Shown here: positions 44,161 to 56,002 of the stretch, piece after piece | How positions within the stretch are numbered: position 1 is the first letter of the stretch | Layout: each line of letters begins with the position of its first letter | Assembly (NCBI GenBank): GCA_903632075.3 | Contig: CAHIKZ030005207.1 | Coordinates: 1,186,001-1,250,000, forward strand | Direction: 5' to 3' | Origin: Acanthosepion pharaonis | Lineage: Eukaryota; Mollusca; Cephalopoda; Sepiida; Sepiidae | Length of the DNA stretch: 64,000 nt | Notes under the pieces: model-generated | What the model saw: the letters and a program-made list of their open reading frames with translations, nothing else | What the model was told of the DNA's origin: nothing | Databases searched by the model: none | Made by a program: the position numbers and the translations under genes

Positions 44161-45435
44161 CAAATGTTAACATGATTCTTTATATATATATATATATAAG
44201 CAAATGTTAACATGATTCTTATATATATATATATATATATATATAAGCAAATGTTAACATGATTCTTATCTATATATATATATATATATATATAAGCAAA
44301 TGTTAACATGATTCTTATCTATATATATATAAGCAAATGTTAACATGATTCTTATCTATATATATATATATATATATATAAGCAAATGTTAACACATGAT
44401 TCTTATCTATATATATATATATATAAGCAAATGTTAAATGATTATTATATATATATATATATATATTACAAACATGATTCTTATCTATCTATATATATAT
44501 ATATATAGCAAATGTTAACATGATTCTTATATCTATCTATATATATATATATATAAGCAAATGTTAACATGATTCTTATCTATATATATATAAGCAAATG
44601 TTAACATGATTCTTATCTATATATATATATATATATATAAGCAAATGTTAACATGATTCTTATCTATATATATATATATATATATAAGCAAATGTTAACA
44701 TGATTCTTATCTATCTATATATATATATATATAAGCAGATGTTAACATGATTCTTATGTCTATATATATATAAGCAGATGTTAACATGATTCTTGTCTAT
44801 ATATATATAAGCAAATGTTAAAATGATTCTTATCTATATATATATATATAAATGTTAACATGATTCTTATCTATCTATATATATAAGCAAATGTTAACAT
44901 GATTCTTATCTATATATAAGCAAATCTTAACATGATTCTTATCTATATATATATATATATATATATAAGCAAATGTTAACATGATTCTTATCTATATATA
45001 TATATATATAAGCAAATGTTAACATGATTCTATATATATCAAATCTTAACATGATTTTTATCTATATATATAAGCAAATGTTATGATATCTATATATATA
45101 TATAAGCAAATGTTAACATGATTCTTATATATATATATATATATTAAGCAAATGTTAACATGATTCTTATCTATCTATATATATATATAAGCAAATGTTA
45201 ACATGATTCTTATCTATCTATATATATATATAAGCAAATGTTAACATGATATATCTATATATATATATAAGCAAATGTTAACATGATTCTTATCTATCTA
45301 TATATATATATAAGCAAATGTTATGATTCTTATCTATCTATATATATATATAAGCAATATATATTCTTATCTATCTATATATATATATATAAGCAAATGT
45401 TAACATATATTTATATATATATATATATATATATA
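43700..45435. repeat. Compound array: conserved ~24-base core alternating with (TA)n
   Basis: About 45-50 units. The core is AGCAAATGTTAACATGATTC followed by TTATCTA, and each is separated by 3 to 20 TA units. The core is strongly conserved (mostly single changes), while the TA stretch differs in length in nearly every unit. The core centre ATGTTAACAT is itself a palindrome. No coding potential. Confidence 0.97.
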
Positions 45436-45439
45436 AACA

Positions 45440-46790
45440 AGAAACATTGGAGTGGAAACGTTTACCTTCACTCTTGTGGTGAAAAACAGAAAAAATAGTT
45501 ACAAAAAGTCTATTTCATGAATTTTCTTATCCAAAAGGCATTCTTTCGCCTCGTCTCTGTCCATCTCGCACTTCTTTCACGTTTCTTTTTTTTTTTTTTA
45601 TTTTCATTTCCCTGATTTTTGTTTTTTCTTTTGCCCGCAAAACTTTGCCTTTGGCTACATACCTGCCAGCCAACGTCTAATTTTGCGGCACTTATGGGGT
45701 ACCGGCAATAATGATGATGCCGGTAGTGCTTCGAGTGGGGCATGCAGTTCACGAAACAGGGAAGGTTGATGGAGGCGGTGGTTCAGCAGAGAGATAGAAT
45801 ATGATGAAAGTATGAGGTTAAACACTGTGTGTGTGGATGGATGTGGAAAGTGGTTGAAATACATCGAAAACGAGCAGAAAGAGAAACAGAATCGATTAAT
45901 AATATTAATGGAAGCAAAAAGAGTTTTAAGAGAAGAAGGTAAAAAACAGAAGGTGTATAGTATAAAAAAAAATGGTTTTAAACTAAGATTCAATATGAGA
46001 AAAGTATGAATGAATAAATTAAACGCTTTGGCTATAAACAGAGAAAGAGAAAAGATGTGGAATGAACACGAAAGGTTTACAGGAAGTAAGGGAGAATTGG
46101 ATTAAGACGAAAAGGAGAAAATAGAAAGTTAAAGAAAAAAATCGGTCGTAAAATAGACGATGAAAGTTAAGCGAAGAGGTTAAAAGAAAAAAATAGCGGA
46201 AAGACAATAAAACTGAACTGACTAGAGACAAGACAAAAAGAATGAAATGGAATCAAGAGAAATTGGAATTATAGGGATCTCAATCTGCTCGGCGTCTTTA
46301 ATGTGTGGGCCTGTGCGTGCCTGTGACGATTTGTCGTGGAAGGACGTTGGAGATACTCTATCATTAAAGCAACGGTAGAAATAAGTTGTCAATTGATCTG
46401 CATACGGATGAAGACCTCGGGCAAGGCTTTCACGACACCCTTGCCCAAAAACATAGACTTATTCTCTGGCCCCATGGGCGGTGCGGTGTCTAGTAGTTTA
46501 GTTACTGTTGGGTGGGTGGAAGATGTAAAAGGGGCGGAAATAGATTGTGGGAGACGTGCATTTGAGATAGTATTGTGCTGACGGCAACTAACGTTTGGGT
46601 GGCATGGTTCTGTGCTGTAGGTCCGCCTGGAAGGACATCCCGTCTGGACGCATGTAGATGTCGGGTAGGGGTGCAAAAATTCATAATAAGAGAAGACCTA
46701 GAAAGATAGCATTTAACAACTGGGTACAATTGTGGAGGGAATCGAACACGACAAAGATTTAGTTAAAACTCGCGCACAAAGAAATATATC
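45440..46790. other. Unassigned DNA
   Basis: A somewhat GC-richer stretch at 46260-46740 has open frames on both strands (46336-46581 plus; 46676-46389 minus) with no family I recognise. 45800-46250 is purine-rich on the plus strand. Confidence 0.4.

Positions 46791-46794
<4 letters not shown>

Positions 46795-46841
<47 letters not shown>
46795..46841. repeat. (TA)n microsatellite
   Basis: About 23 TA units. Confidence 0.95.
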
Positions 46842-46844
<3 letters not shown>

Positions 46845-47029
46845 CAACTGACAAGATCTCTGAAGTTATTAATATATTTTCCAATTTTCGCATAAGTTGT
46901 TAGACATCCTAATAAATGTTGTGGATAAACTGTCTTAAGTTCATATTTTCTTGTTTTGTTTGAATACTTTTGACAGTCTTTGTTATCAGGAAGCAAATGT
47001 CAGTATCATTGACAAAACATTTGAATTTA

Positions 47030-47430
47030 GAATGTTGAAGAGTGACTAGTTTCTCTTTCACGGGCTGTGCCCTTTCTATAAATACTTTGATGAGGATGAG
47101 CGCTTTGGTACTTAGACTAAGAATTTAAGCACAGTGCTAGACTTGTGACGAGATCTCATCAGTTTACGGTTGAGTTAGCTAGATGTAACCGTAAGGTCTA
47201 TGCTAAGTTTCTTTTGTCGCACGTCTCGATTGTGGAACTCTCTTCTGTCTCCATGTTTTCCAGTCGAATTTAATCTTGAAATTTAAATGCAATCGTTATC
47301 TACCTGATTACTCTTCCTTCGTTTCCGCTTATTAGTAATGTTTCTGTTTTCTAATTCTTCCACACCCAGTAAACCCCTTGTGTCTTAGTGGCTTTATTGC
47401 CTTACTTGGAGCGAACTTGTTTAAAAAAAA
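47030..47430 (+). pseudogene. LINE C-terminal and 3'-UTR relic
   Basis: Shifting plus-strand frames give 'YKYFDEDERFGT', 'RSHQFTVELARCNRKVYAKF' and a 'VELSS' block. The nucleotide end 'CTTGTGTCTTAGTGGCTTTA' followed by TTGCCTTACTTGGAG equals the complement of the 3' ends at 49440-49500 and 62420-62455. Same LINE family in all three places. Confidence 0.7.
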
Positions 47431-48172
47431 AAATTTAAGAATATCAGGAATTTAATAACTGTCCTTTCGTTGAAGTCATTCACGACTTTCGACAACACTT
47501 TGACCCAATTTTTCAGTGCATTACATAGACTGTACCGAAAAATACCAAATAAAATTTTAGCTTAAAAAAAATTCTAAAATTTAATTTTTCTGCACTAATA
47601 TATCGATGGTGATTTACGTTCTCTAGATATGAGAGATCTTGACGTTACTCTGAGAAAATAATAGCATTTTTCTATTTTTTACCAACATGAGTAAAAGTCT
47701 TACGTGTACAGAACTTATATAAACAGAACGAAAATATTCGCCATTTTAAATCCACTTTCTGCGCACACACTAAATACTTTATAGAATTTTTATTACCCGC
47801 TTATTCTATTTGATAGTCTCTAAGAAACACCAAGTTACATTTTGATCTTATAGTATTAACAAGTTAAGCAAAAGACCAGTACTGGCGCTTCCTCGACTTG
47901 TCACAGAAGATCCTAAAAATATTTTTGAAACCTCTTTTGAATGGGGAGAAAGAAAGAAGTTTGACATGTCACCAAAGGTGACATTTACCGTTCATGGGTT
48001 TACTATATAAAAATATATTAAATAATATATATTACTATGTCGATATATTTTTAATCAAATGTTTAAAAACTTTGGGTATATTTGTTTCCTAAATCATACC
48101 CATGTTTTTTTTTTTTTTGTTGTTGTTGTTTTTATTTCTACAGCCAGTCAGAAATGTTTAAAAAATGTGTTG

Positions 48173-48178
<6 letters not shown>
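47431..48178. other. Unassigned AT-rich DNA
   Basis: No recognised signal. Confidence 0.5.

Positions 48179-48225
<47 letters not shown>
48179..48225. repeat. (TA)n microsatellite
   Basis: About 23 TA units. Confidence 0.95.
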
Positions 48226-48227
<2 letters not shown>

Positions 48228-49313
48228 TTGAATATCCATGCTAACAATGGTGGAGGGCTTTACGCCAACATCGAATGTAGATCTGATGTCTTGCTAGAGA
48301 ACAGTAACTTTATTTATTCGAACTATTGATCGCATCTTTTGATTGTTATAACTGTTAATAAAAAAAAAAACTTTTCAGACAAGTACACTACAGATGTTTT
48401 CAGGCGTCCATTATTTTTGCTGATAGTCATATTTTTGATTTGATGATTGTTATTTTTCTCTTTTTGGTGGTGTTTGCTGTTCGTTTCTGTTGGATCAAAT
48501 TATATTCACTATATGATCTACAACGGCAATGCACAACGATCCAGCGCCTGTACTGATTATGCCACCGTTCAGAAGGACATAGGCGATGTGTTTTGGGGGC
48601 CATTTAAAATCCACTCTCTGATGTTTCCGACAGTCATCACTGCGCATCGCTGTCACATAGTGATTTCAGTTCCTCATAGTGAAGTTTATATATACTTTGG
48701 TTCAGTAGAAATAAGCAAGAAACGGCATCAAAAACAAAAATAAAAGTAATTAGCACATTCAAAATAAAAGATATCTGAAGATGGCGAAAGGGTATTGGGC
48801 GAAACGTTATCTATATTAACATTGATAACAAGATGAGAACAAGATTAAGGATAAATCGAAGCATGTGGATAATTCTTGATCACAAAAATTAAGATGAATC
48901 GAGTTTAGTGCGTTCGTTTTTTAACGCTGGAATTCACTCAATACGTGGCTCAAGATCCATTGATGTTAGTGGGATACTGTTTTAATTGTTAAATATTTAA
49001 TATGAATGAAAAAGGCGAAAGGAAGTGAATACTATGAGAATAAGGAGTATAGATAACGATTGACACTTGGAGGGGAAAATTATAGTGTTTAGGGAAATAT
49101 CGTCGCGGGAGTGTGTGCCACAATGTGATAGTTTTTACTTCTACTGGGACATTTTTTTCCTTTATTTTTAGCTTCGGAACCCGAAGTTAATATGAGCGTT
49201 TCGATTTCTTGTGACTTAGTTCGATGTCGTTTAATTCTCCACTCTTGTAGTCTTATGCCACTTTGAGTCAATATCAAAACGGAACATTGTCGGCGTTGAT
49301 GATTATGACTTCT
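48226..49313. other. Unassigned DNA; degenerate hammerhead-like motif at 48775-48806
   Basis: CTGAAGA at 48775 and GAAACG at 48801 have the spacing of a hammerhead core (CUGANGA ... GAAA), but the stem between them does not pair well. The plus strand is open at 48447-48743 without a known domain. Confidence 0.35.
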
Positions 49314-49347
49314 TTATTCAGTTGATTTTAGAGAATCAACTGAATAA
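49314..49347. repeat. Short palindrome, 14-bp arms, 6-base loop
   Basis: 'TTATTCAGTTGATT' at 49314-49327 and its exact complement at 49334-49347. Confidence 0.93.
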
Positions 49348-49381
49348 ATAACTCTAAATTTGTGACTAAAATAATTCTTGA

Positions 49382-49437
49382 TTTTTTTTTTTTTTTTTTT
49401 TTTATTTATTTTATTTATTTATTTATTTTTTTTTTTT
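49382..49437. repeat. Poly-T / TTTA tract at a LINE 3' end
   Basis: Lies just downstream of the minus-strand LINE end at 49440, so it is the LINE's A-rich tail read on the other strand. Confidence 0.85.
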
Positions 49438-49439
49438 GT

Positions 49440-49900
49440 AAATCTATTTCACCCCACACAAGACAGTAAAGCCACTAAAACACAAGGGGTTACTGGGTGT
49501 GAAATAATTAAGAAACACATCCATTACTCTCTTCTCTTTTCTCCTGCGCTTAGTAATCAAGAGGACCGTAGATAGCGATTGATATTGCATTTAAATTTTT
49601 ACCGATTAAAGTTTGCTGGAAAGCATGGAGCCAGGAGGGAGTTCCACAAGCAAAAAGTGCCAGAAAGGAAACAGCATAGAATTTACGGCCACATCGTGCC
49701 AGCTCAACTATAACTTGAGATTTCGAGGCCAGTAGTACTACGCTTAAAGTCTAGGTACCATAGCAAAGAACACATCCAAACAATTAGTATAAAAGTATTG
49801 ATAGAAAAGACACATGCAGATAACCTTACAAATATTAAATTAATATTCTACTCTGATAATAAAATTTCTCGATGTAGTCATAAGTATTTTGCCAGTTTTT
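49440..49900 (-). pseudogene. LINE C-terminal and 3'-UTR relic
   Basis: Shifting minus-strand frames give 'DFKRSTTGLEISSYS', 'FYAVSFLALF'-like and 'LWNSLLAPCF' (family PRTA-LWNSLPA-CFP). The 3' end, complement of 'AGACAGTAAAGCCACTAAAA', matches the LINE ends at 47380 and 62430, and is followed by an A-tail (49382-49437). Confidence 0.7.
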
Positions 49901-51537
49901 TTCCCTTCTTGATGTATTAAATAAATTTATTAGTCGCGTGATTAGGCATCGAAATATTTAGTAAAATAAGAATTATTCCATGAAAATAGATCATTAAAAT
50001 GGTCTTGTTTAAAATATTAGCTAACAATGTGTCTTGAATCAGTCTTCTCTTCGTATATATGGAGTTATCTCTGTGAACTGTTATATAAACTGTTTATAGG
50101 TTTGCTATCGAGAAAGATTAAATTGCTAGTTGAAAGGGTTAACATTATTTGAGATACAGAACTTTCAGTGTTACTAGAGTTAATGAACGCCTAAAATGAT
50201 CCGGCCTGTTGTCAAAATTTAGCAAGAGCCAAAGTGGATTAAGTTATTGAATCTATTGCACTTAGGGAGTACTTAACACGTCATCAATTGTTAAAAGAAT
50301 GCTTATCACCATTGACCGTCAACTTAAACGCAGAGATAGATTAAATCGCAGCGTTTCCCGAAGCGTAGAATGTGGTTTATTGCTTATTTAATAAAGAAGG
50401 TGCATTTAAGTCTGTAAAGTTCAGACTACAGATGCAATGAAAAACTTTACACTATTACTTCAGCTATCTGACTCTCTGCATACTTGAAACAAAACGCTGA
50501 AATGAAAATATGTTTAACTGGATATTGTTCCGAGTTAGATTATGTATAACCTGTAGACTATCGGGATACAACTCACACCAGGTTAGGGGTTGCTGCTATG
50601 ATTTCTATTGCAAGCAGTAATATACAGTTTGGAATTGCGAGCCCCACTTTCGAATTTAGAGTTGCTGACCAAGTCTAAAGAGCCCAGGTTGCTCTGCTAT
50701 TAACTTCCATCTGTGAAGAGGAGATTGATTCCTAACTTTCTTAGTGTGCGAAAGTAAATTCAATGACTGGAATTTGAATGTGGCACGTCAATCTCACTTT
50801 TCGCGCTGGTAACCGCTACTCTACACGCACATTTCTTTCGTCATAGAGAACCGAATTGTTTTTCTTTTGGCCTGAGGAAAGATAATCCTAATAATAATCG
50901 AAAATATAAATGCGGTGCAGTCGTTTGTCAGTCTTTATTTGAATAGATCGTATCCTAGTGAAGTACTAAAATTCTTTTGTCGATTATGGCGATAAACCTA
51001 AAATTGATATAAATTTGTGTAAATACTAGCATCTTAACTATAGGAATGAAAAAAAAAATCGTTTATTTTGCATAAGGTTTGACACTTCCGCCTAGGATCA
51101 GTAAGGTATCTGTTCTGTTTCCCCCTGTCGTTTTTCTGTACTACAGTACAGGATATCAGCAACATATTCGTGCCTTCGAGCAGTTCACGGTCTGCTATTA
51201 GGTGAACCCTTTTAACATCAGCAAGGAAATGTCCGATGAGACCAATGTGAAAGTGATTCCAGAAACCGGAAAATGTTTAGTTTTTGGTGTATATGGACAC
51301 CTCTACATAAAACCGGCTGTGCGTTACGTTTTATCACCATTGAGAGAGTTGGGTTAAACGAAAGTTCAAAATATTACTATTAATTTTTTTTTTTTTTTTT
51401 TTTCATTTTTTTTGCTCAGAATTGCTACATAAGTTCTCGAGATATTCCACTATCCAAATATCACTATTCTGATTTTTCCTTACTGAAAGACAGTTTTGGG
51501 AAGTGGATCGTGCTGAAAAACTTTCAGTGTCTTTGTC
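49901..51537. other. Mostly unassigned; possible tRNA-like SINE head at 50770-50830
   Basis: On the minus strand 'GTAGAGTAGCGGTTACC' and 'ACATTCAAATTCC' have A- and B-box-like form. No second copy seen. The rest is unassigned. Confidence 0.35.
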
Positions 51538-51743
51538 CAGGGTGGTCCGAAAGTCTTGTCACCCGACAACCAAAAAGTAATGAGAATGGAACAAATACAA
51601 AGCACATGTACTGGATTCAGTTTATTCACTTTCACTGACGCTGTCACACATCGAGAAGGTCTGTATGAACACTGTTTTCGTGTCAGCCATTTGAAATAGA
51701 AAATTATATAATGTACGGGTGACAAGACTTTCGGACCAAACTG
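51538..51743. mobile_element. 206-bp MITE with ~25-bp terminal inverted repeats
   Basis: 'CAGGGTGGTCCGAAAGTCTT' then GTCACCC at the left end and the complement of 'ACTTTCGGACCAAACTG' preceded by GGGTGACAAG at the right. One small block of mismatches (GGTGG versus GTTTGG). The start CAGGGTG--CCGAAAGTC resembles IS630/mariner-type ends. No coding capacity. Confidence 0.88.
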
Positions 51744-51844
51744 CAATACAGGTATGGGAATAAATTATGTAGTAAATTTTCTTATATTTCTTCTGTCAGT
51801 ACTACAAAAAAAAAAGCGGGGCTTATAATCAGAAAACAGAGCTG

Positions 51845-52165
51845 AAACTTCTAGGACAAACAATGAGGAAGGAGGGCTTGAAAAAATGACACTCACAGAA
51901 CATATCGAAGGTGAAAGGCACTAGTGGAGGAAGTGGACCACCGACCTCATAAGAATGGTGATTTTTCTATGTGGCACAAGGCCGAAAGTATGGGACACTC
52001 ATTGAGGATCGAACTCTCTATTCAGTCATAAGTGGTTTAGTGCGAAAAGGTTGCTAACCCTCGAGTGCCCTTGAGATTCGTAATGAATCGTAAAACGAGG
52101 AGTTGGGGGGGGGGCGGATGATAAAACGAAAAACATTACTGAGAAGTACAAAGGATAATTATCGA
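51845..52165 (+). pseudogene. RTE-type LINE relic split by a SINE
   Basis: 'MRKEGLEKMTLTEHIEGERH' on the plus strand near 51865-51925 is the MRK-GLE-LTGKIEG block. After the SINE at 51965-52090 a decayed continuation 'LLRSTKDN' (family LLRATKDR) appears near 52120-52145. Order and strand agree, which supports a SINE insertion into the LINE. Confidence 0.6.
51965..52090 (-). mobile_element. tRNA-like SINE, minus orientation
   Basis: On the minus strand 'AGAGAGTTCGATCCTCA' (B box) precedes 'CATACTTTCGGCCTTGTGCC' followed by ACATAG, the same order as 8982-9130. Confidence 0.65.
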
Positions 52166-52294
52166 CCCCTAACAACGGTTATTCGATGTAGTTTCCTCTT
52201 GTGTGCGTTTAAGATTGAGTGCCGGAATTTTAGAAAGCAAATTTCAAAATATATATTGCAATATTATTTATTTTAAATACAGCTGTATTTTGTG

Positions 52295-52660
52295 ACTACA
52301 GTAAATGGATAAAGCAATAGAAATGTAATTCTACAGAAGGATGCTGAGAATCTCATGAACCGGACATGTGAGTAACGAGGAAGTTTTTAGGAAATATTGA
52401 AACAAAATTACAGTTAGAATCAATTGAAATTTCTAGAGCACATAATGTAGAAATAGGTTTTGGAGAATTTGACATTAACACATGACATATGGAAGACAAA
52501 AAGGGAGAGAATAACTTACTATCTCGTGTTAATGGTTGGCAGGATTGAAATTAGGCAAACTTTTCTAAGGACTATAAAGGACAGGAAATGGTCATGATCG
52601 TTCACATTCTAAAATCGCATAGGTTTTGACTGATCCCATTCTATAGTGATTGTCAAATGT
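52295..52660 (+). pseudogene. RTE-type LINE 3'-end relic
   Basis: Shifting frames give 'FYRRMLRIS', 'TGHVSNEEVF', 'QLKFLEHIM', 'VNGWQD'-like and 'RTIKDRKWS', following the family order. Many stops. Confidence 0.65.
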
Positions 52661-52946
52661 ATTTTTTATCCTCACTTAATAGACTTGTTAAAGAATGGAT
52701 CAGTCGAAACGTTAATGACAAATGTACTCAGGCGGAGTCCAGTTGCCCGAAGATTTCGTACTCAATTTTTTTTCTACCAAATATGTGCCGTTTGGAATAA
52801 ACAGGCTAGTTAGAATTGTTTAACTTGTAAAATAAGAGTACCGGTTCAAACAAACGTTCCACCTGGAATTGTGTAACTTTAATAAACATTCCTGTTCGGA
52901 TAATGATGCTGGGAAATGTTTTTAAAAATAAGCATGCCAAACCAAA

Positions 52947-53170
52947 TACTGTATATACTCGTGTATAAGACGACCCCTTAATTTTATGGCATAAATTTTA
53001 AGCCCACCAGAAAAAAATTACTTTTTCTATAGTGCAAACGGTCACCGAAAAGGCATGATTTTTAACCTCCTCAAAAAAATTACTTGTGGATGTGATCCTT
53101 ATTTTTTTAACTTTTTGCGTTGAAAAAAAAAAGCCATAAAACTTCGCACTATACTTGAGTGTATAGGGTA
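52947..53170. mobile_element. 224-bp MITE with TACTGTATATACTCGTGTATA-type ends
   Basis: Left 'TACTGTATATACTCGTGTAT' and the complement of 'ACTATACTTGAGTGTATAG' with GGTA form inverted ends. 'AGACGACCCC' and poly-A blocks fit a widespread class of TA-bounded, pogo/mariner-like MITEs. Different interior from the 31462 family. Confidence 0.75.
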
Positions 53171-53234
53171 AGTACCATTCCTGAGCGAAGAGGTTGAAAT
53201 TGATGGAAATAATTTTATCGTGCCGGTCATTAGT

Positions 53235-53440
53235 ACATAAAAGTGTGTTAATGTTTTTTCTTTGTGTGTGGTGTCACTTCAGGGTGTCAGCAGTCACGGC
53301 CCTCCACAATTTCCTTTCCTTTGAAACTCTTCACGCGTTTTTAATATCCCTCCCTCTCCCTATTCTGCCATCAATTCACGCAAGCTTAGGTAGGTTACTC
53401 ATCGTTTCTCTTGCATTTAATGTCCTGTGAATGCCAAATT
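53235..53440 (-). pseudogene. RTE-type LINE 3'-end relic
   Basis: The minus strand gives 'IDGRIGRGRDIKN' and 'KERKLWRAVTADTLK' (family KDR-LWRAMIA--L). Stops elsewhere. Confidence 0.6.
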
Positions 53441-54984
53441 TAATCAATGACAAAAGAAAAAAAATGCTCTGATGTTCTAAAATAATTTCTAAAAAATACC
53501 TTACTCATAAACTAAATTATTGTCTTCCCTTAAGCGCTTATTATCATTTGGCTTCTACGTCTGCAAAGATTTTTGCTGGCGTTAGCTTAAACTGACGCCA
53601 TTTTCCGTCATATATTCTATATTTCCAAATAAAACTTAAAATTTTAACACATTTTGATGAAATTTTCACTTTACAAAACTAGTTTTTTTTTTTTTTTTTT
53701 TTTTTTTTTGGCAACATGCCTCAGTGTGTTGATATCCTCACAGTATTTAGTATTGTTGAAATTATCGTTAACATTTTTGTCGAGGTTTACGAACTCTACG
53801 TTTCATTCAATTTCGCAAACCAATCGATGAAATTAGCATAAACCGATTTATTTGGAAAATACTTTGGCAAAAAAACCCTACTTCGCAGTTTTTACGCACT
53901 TCAGTAAAACCAACTGTACGTTGTATCCCGCTACCTGTTGACACTTCTCCTCAAAATTTGGTTCCGATCGGGCAATGTATGGCTAATTTAGAAGGTGTGA
54001 CGAACGGATGGACAGACTAGCGCAAGTCACAGAATTTTATATATAGAAAGATTATCGCGAGAAGTATATGGAAAAAAAAGCATCAGTTCAAAATCACAGG
54101 AGGAGAATATACTCCATATAAATAAATCGTTAGTACAAGGGAGATAACCAGTAAAAAAATAGAAGCGACTTAGCCTCTTACATAGCAAGACTTGTTTCTA
54201 GCTTAATCTAATGAAGAATTATCACGTAGTAATCAGATAAGCTAAGCCCGATTCCATTTATCAGTTTTACGAGTTCATTCTTTCTCCATCTCTGTTTTCA
54301 AGGTTTGTTAATGTACCTCTGTTTATACAATGTACGTCTCTTTCGCTTACAATGTTCGAGTGAAATGAATAAGGATGCTGTTCAAAGTGCCGAGATACGA
54401 CCAAATGTTCCCACATTGTCCTTCTAATATAGATTTATTTATGAACAAGTCAAACATCATGCTTATTCGGCCAGTGGGTAACCCAGTGTTAATTGATCAG
54501 TTCATCTGTTTTCATTCGGACATTGGAGAAATATTTTGAGTAGCCAGATGAGGTCTAAGATCACAGTGCAGTGACCACAATTCTCCAACTGGCACATGTC
54601 TCTTGCATCTTTCCCGCAGGACACTGGAAACAGGTTTATTTTGTCCCCCCCCACTCAAAACAAGAATGTTAGATGCCTGTTCAGGTACAACTTGCTCTTC
54701 TTGAACCTTTTCAGGTCAGAGATCACTGGTCGCCATCAACCTCTCATGACCGACGTTAATTCACTGAAAGATGTTGATTTCACTTGACCCAGGGCGAACG
54801 CTTTCGCCTTTCTGGAGAGATGAAGCAACGATCGGTTGTAGTTAGCATTTATCCAGACTGACCTTGAGTTGTACACGGGTCATGTGAAGTTGTATCGGAC
54901 ACGTGTATGATTTAAATTAAAGGTAATATGTTCAAAAGTACGTGGCGTCTTTTTATACAAAAGTGACCTCTTTATGTGCCGTGT
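53441..54984. other. Mostly unassigned; possible retroelement tail at 53700-54050
   Basis: A poly-T run (53682-53709) and 'GACGAACGGATGGACAGACT' followed by AT-rich sequence (about 53999-54050) resemble the 3' tail style of RTE-like LINEs or SINEs, but no coding part is attached. Confidence 0.35.
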
Positions 54985-55200
54985 CTCCTGAGGACGTAGG
55001 CGATCATGGCTCTCCACAATTGCCTGTCCTTTGTAACTCTTAATAAATTTTGTCTTTCTGATATTTCTCCTAAGCCCTGTTCAGTCATCCATTTACTCAA
55101 GCTCATTGTGATGCGATGTCTTCCTCTGTCCCTCTATTTGTCCTGAGAGTATCATATTTTCCAAGTCCTCCTTCCTTATACCCCAGAAACATCAACTGTC
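54985..55200 (-). pseudogene. RTE-type LINE 3'-end relic
   Basis: The complement of 'GCGATCATGGCTCTCCACAA' and neighbouring sequence gives 'LWRAMIAY' and a preceding 'RGRDIRKT'-like block; a second, partly overlapping segment begins again at 55400. Confidence 0.6.
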
Positions 55201-55399
55201 TCTAATGCCTTAGAAAACTAAATAAAATCTATATAAAGAATTAAAACATATGTCCTTTTTCAAAGGTACATGTATGAAAAATACCATGAAAAGATGTTGA
55301 GAGACTTACATTTAAGAGTTTGTTCTTTTTCTTCCTTTTATCTCTTGGTTTGGTATTTATTAGCTTAGGACATTTCTATATGGTATACTTTCTGTTTTG

Positions 55400-55950
55400 T
55401 GTCCAATGCAACATTAGGTTTGTTGGCGGCCCAAAGACGTCATTAATTATGCTATGCGGTGTTTTCCTGTTTTGCCCTGTGTCTTTCTTGCCCTCTGTCT
55501 TTCCCGTGAGTATCAGAATTCCCAAGCCCCCCGCCTTCATTATGTGTCTGTTCCTGATAAGTATTAGTTTTTTTGTTTCCATTTTCCCTAAAACTTCGTT
55601 ACTCGCATGTTCGGTCCATGGTATCCTCAGCATCCTTTTGTAGAACTACATTTTTGTTTCACGTCTACACTTTACCTTAGAGGAGATCACGCAGCACTCA
55701 CTGCCATACAGAAAAGATAACACATAGCAGTTTAGAACTCTTTTCCTTGTGTCTAGCGAAATTTTTCTATTTCTTAATACTCTGCTTAGCTTTTGGAATG
55801 CTTCATTTGCTATCCCAATACATCTTTTCGATTTCAGTGTCGCTCTTTCTGTCCTCTATTAAAATACTTCACAGATATTTAAATTTTCCCACTTGCTTGA
55901 TCTTGGTATCTCCGTTTTGCAGTTCGCTCGTCATGATGCTAACAACTATA
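55400..55950 (-). pseudogene. RTE-type LINE C-terminal relic, longest copy
   Basis: The minus strand reads 'MLRIPWTEHASNEVLGKMET' then 'KAGGLGILILTGKTEGKKDT'. Upstream (to about 55950) the complement keeps a decayed 'YGSECWVISS'-like and 'WFYKRMLRIPW' region, which is the thumb/C-terminal part after the reverse transcriptase. Frameshifts are few between 55376 and 55633, so this copy is younger than the others. Confidence 0.7.
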
Positions 55951-55956
55951 TTGTTC

Positions 55957-55961
<5 letters not shown>

Positions 55962-56000
<39 letters not shown>
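55962..56000. repeat. (TA)n microsatellite
   Basis: About 19 TA units, immediately upstream of the LINE end in plus coordinates. Confidence 0.95.

Positions 56001-56002
<2 letters not shown>

Noticed and set aside
43700..45435. Possible CRISPR array
   Set aside because: Spacers are only (TA)n of varying length, not unique sequence; the context is a metazoan repeat landscape with no cas genes.
45812..46009. Lysine/arginine-rich open frame
   Set aside because: Reflects a purine-rich strand; no domain recognised.
46336..46676. Opposite-strand overlapping frames in a GC-richer patch
   Set aside because: Neither translation is recognisable and overlap on both strands is typical of chance frames in less AT-rich DNA.
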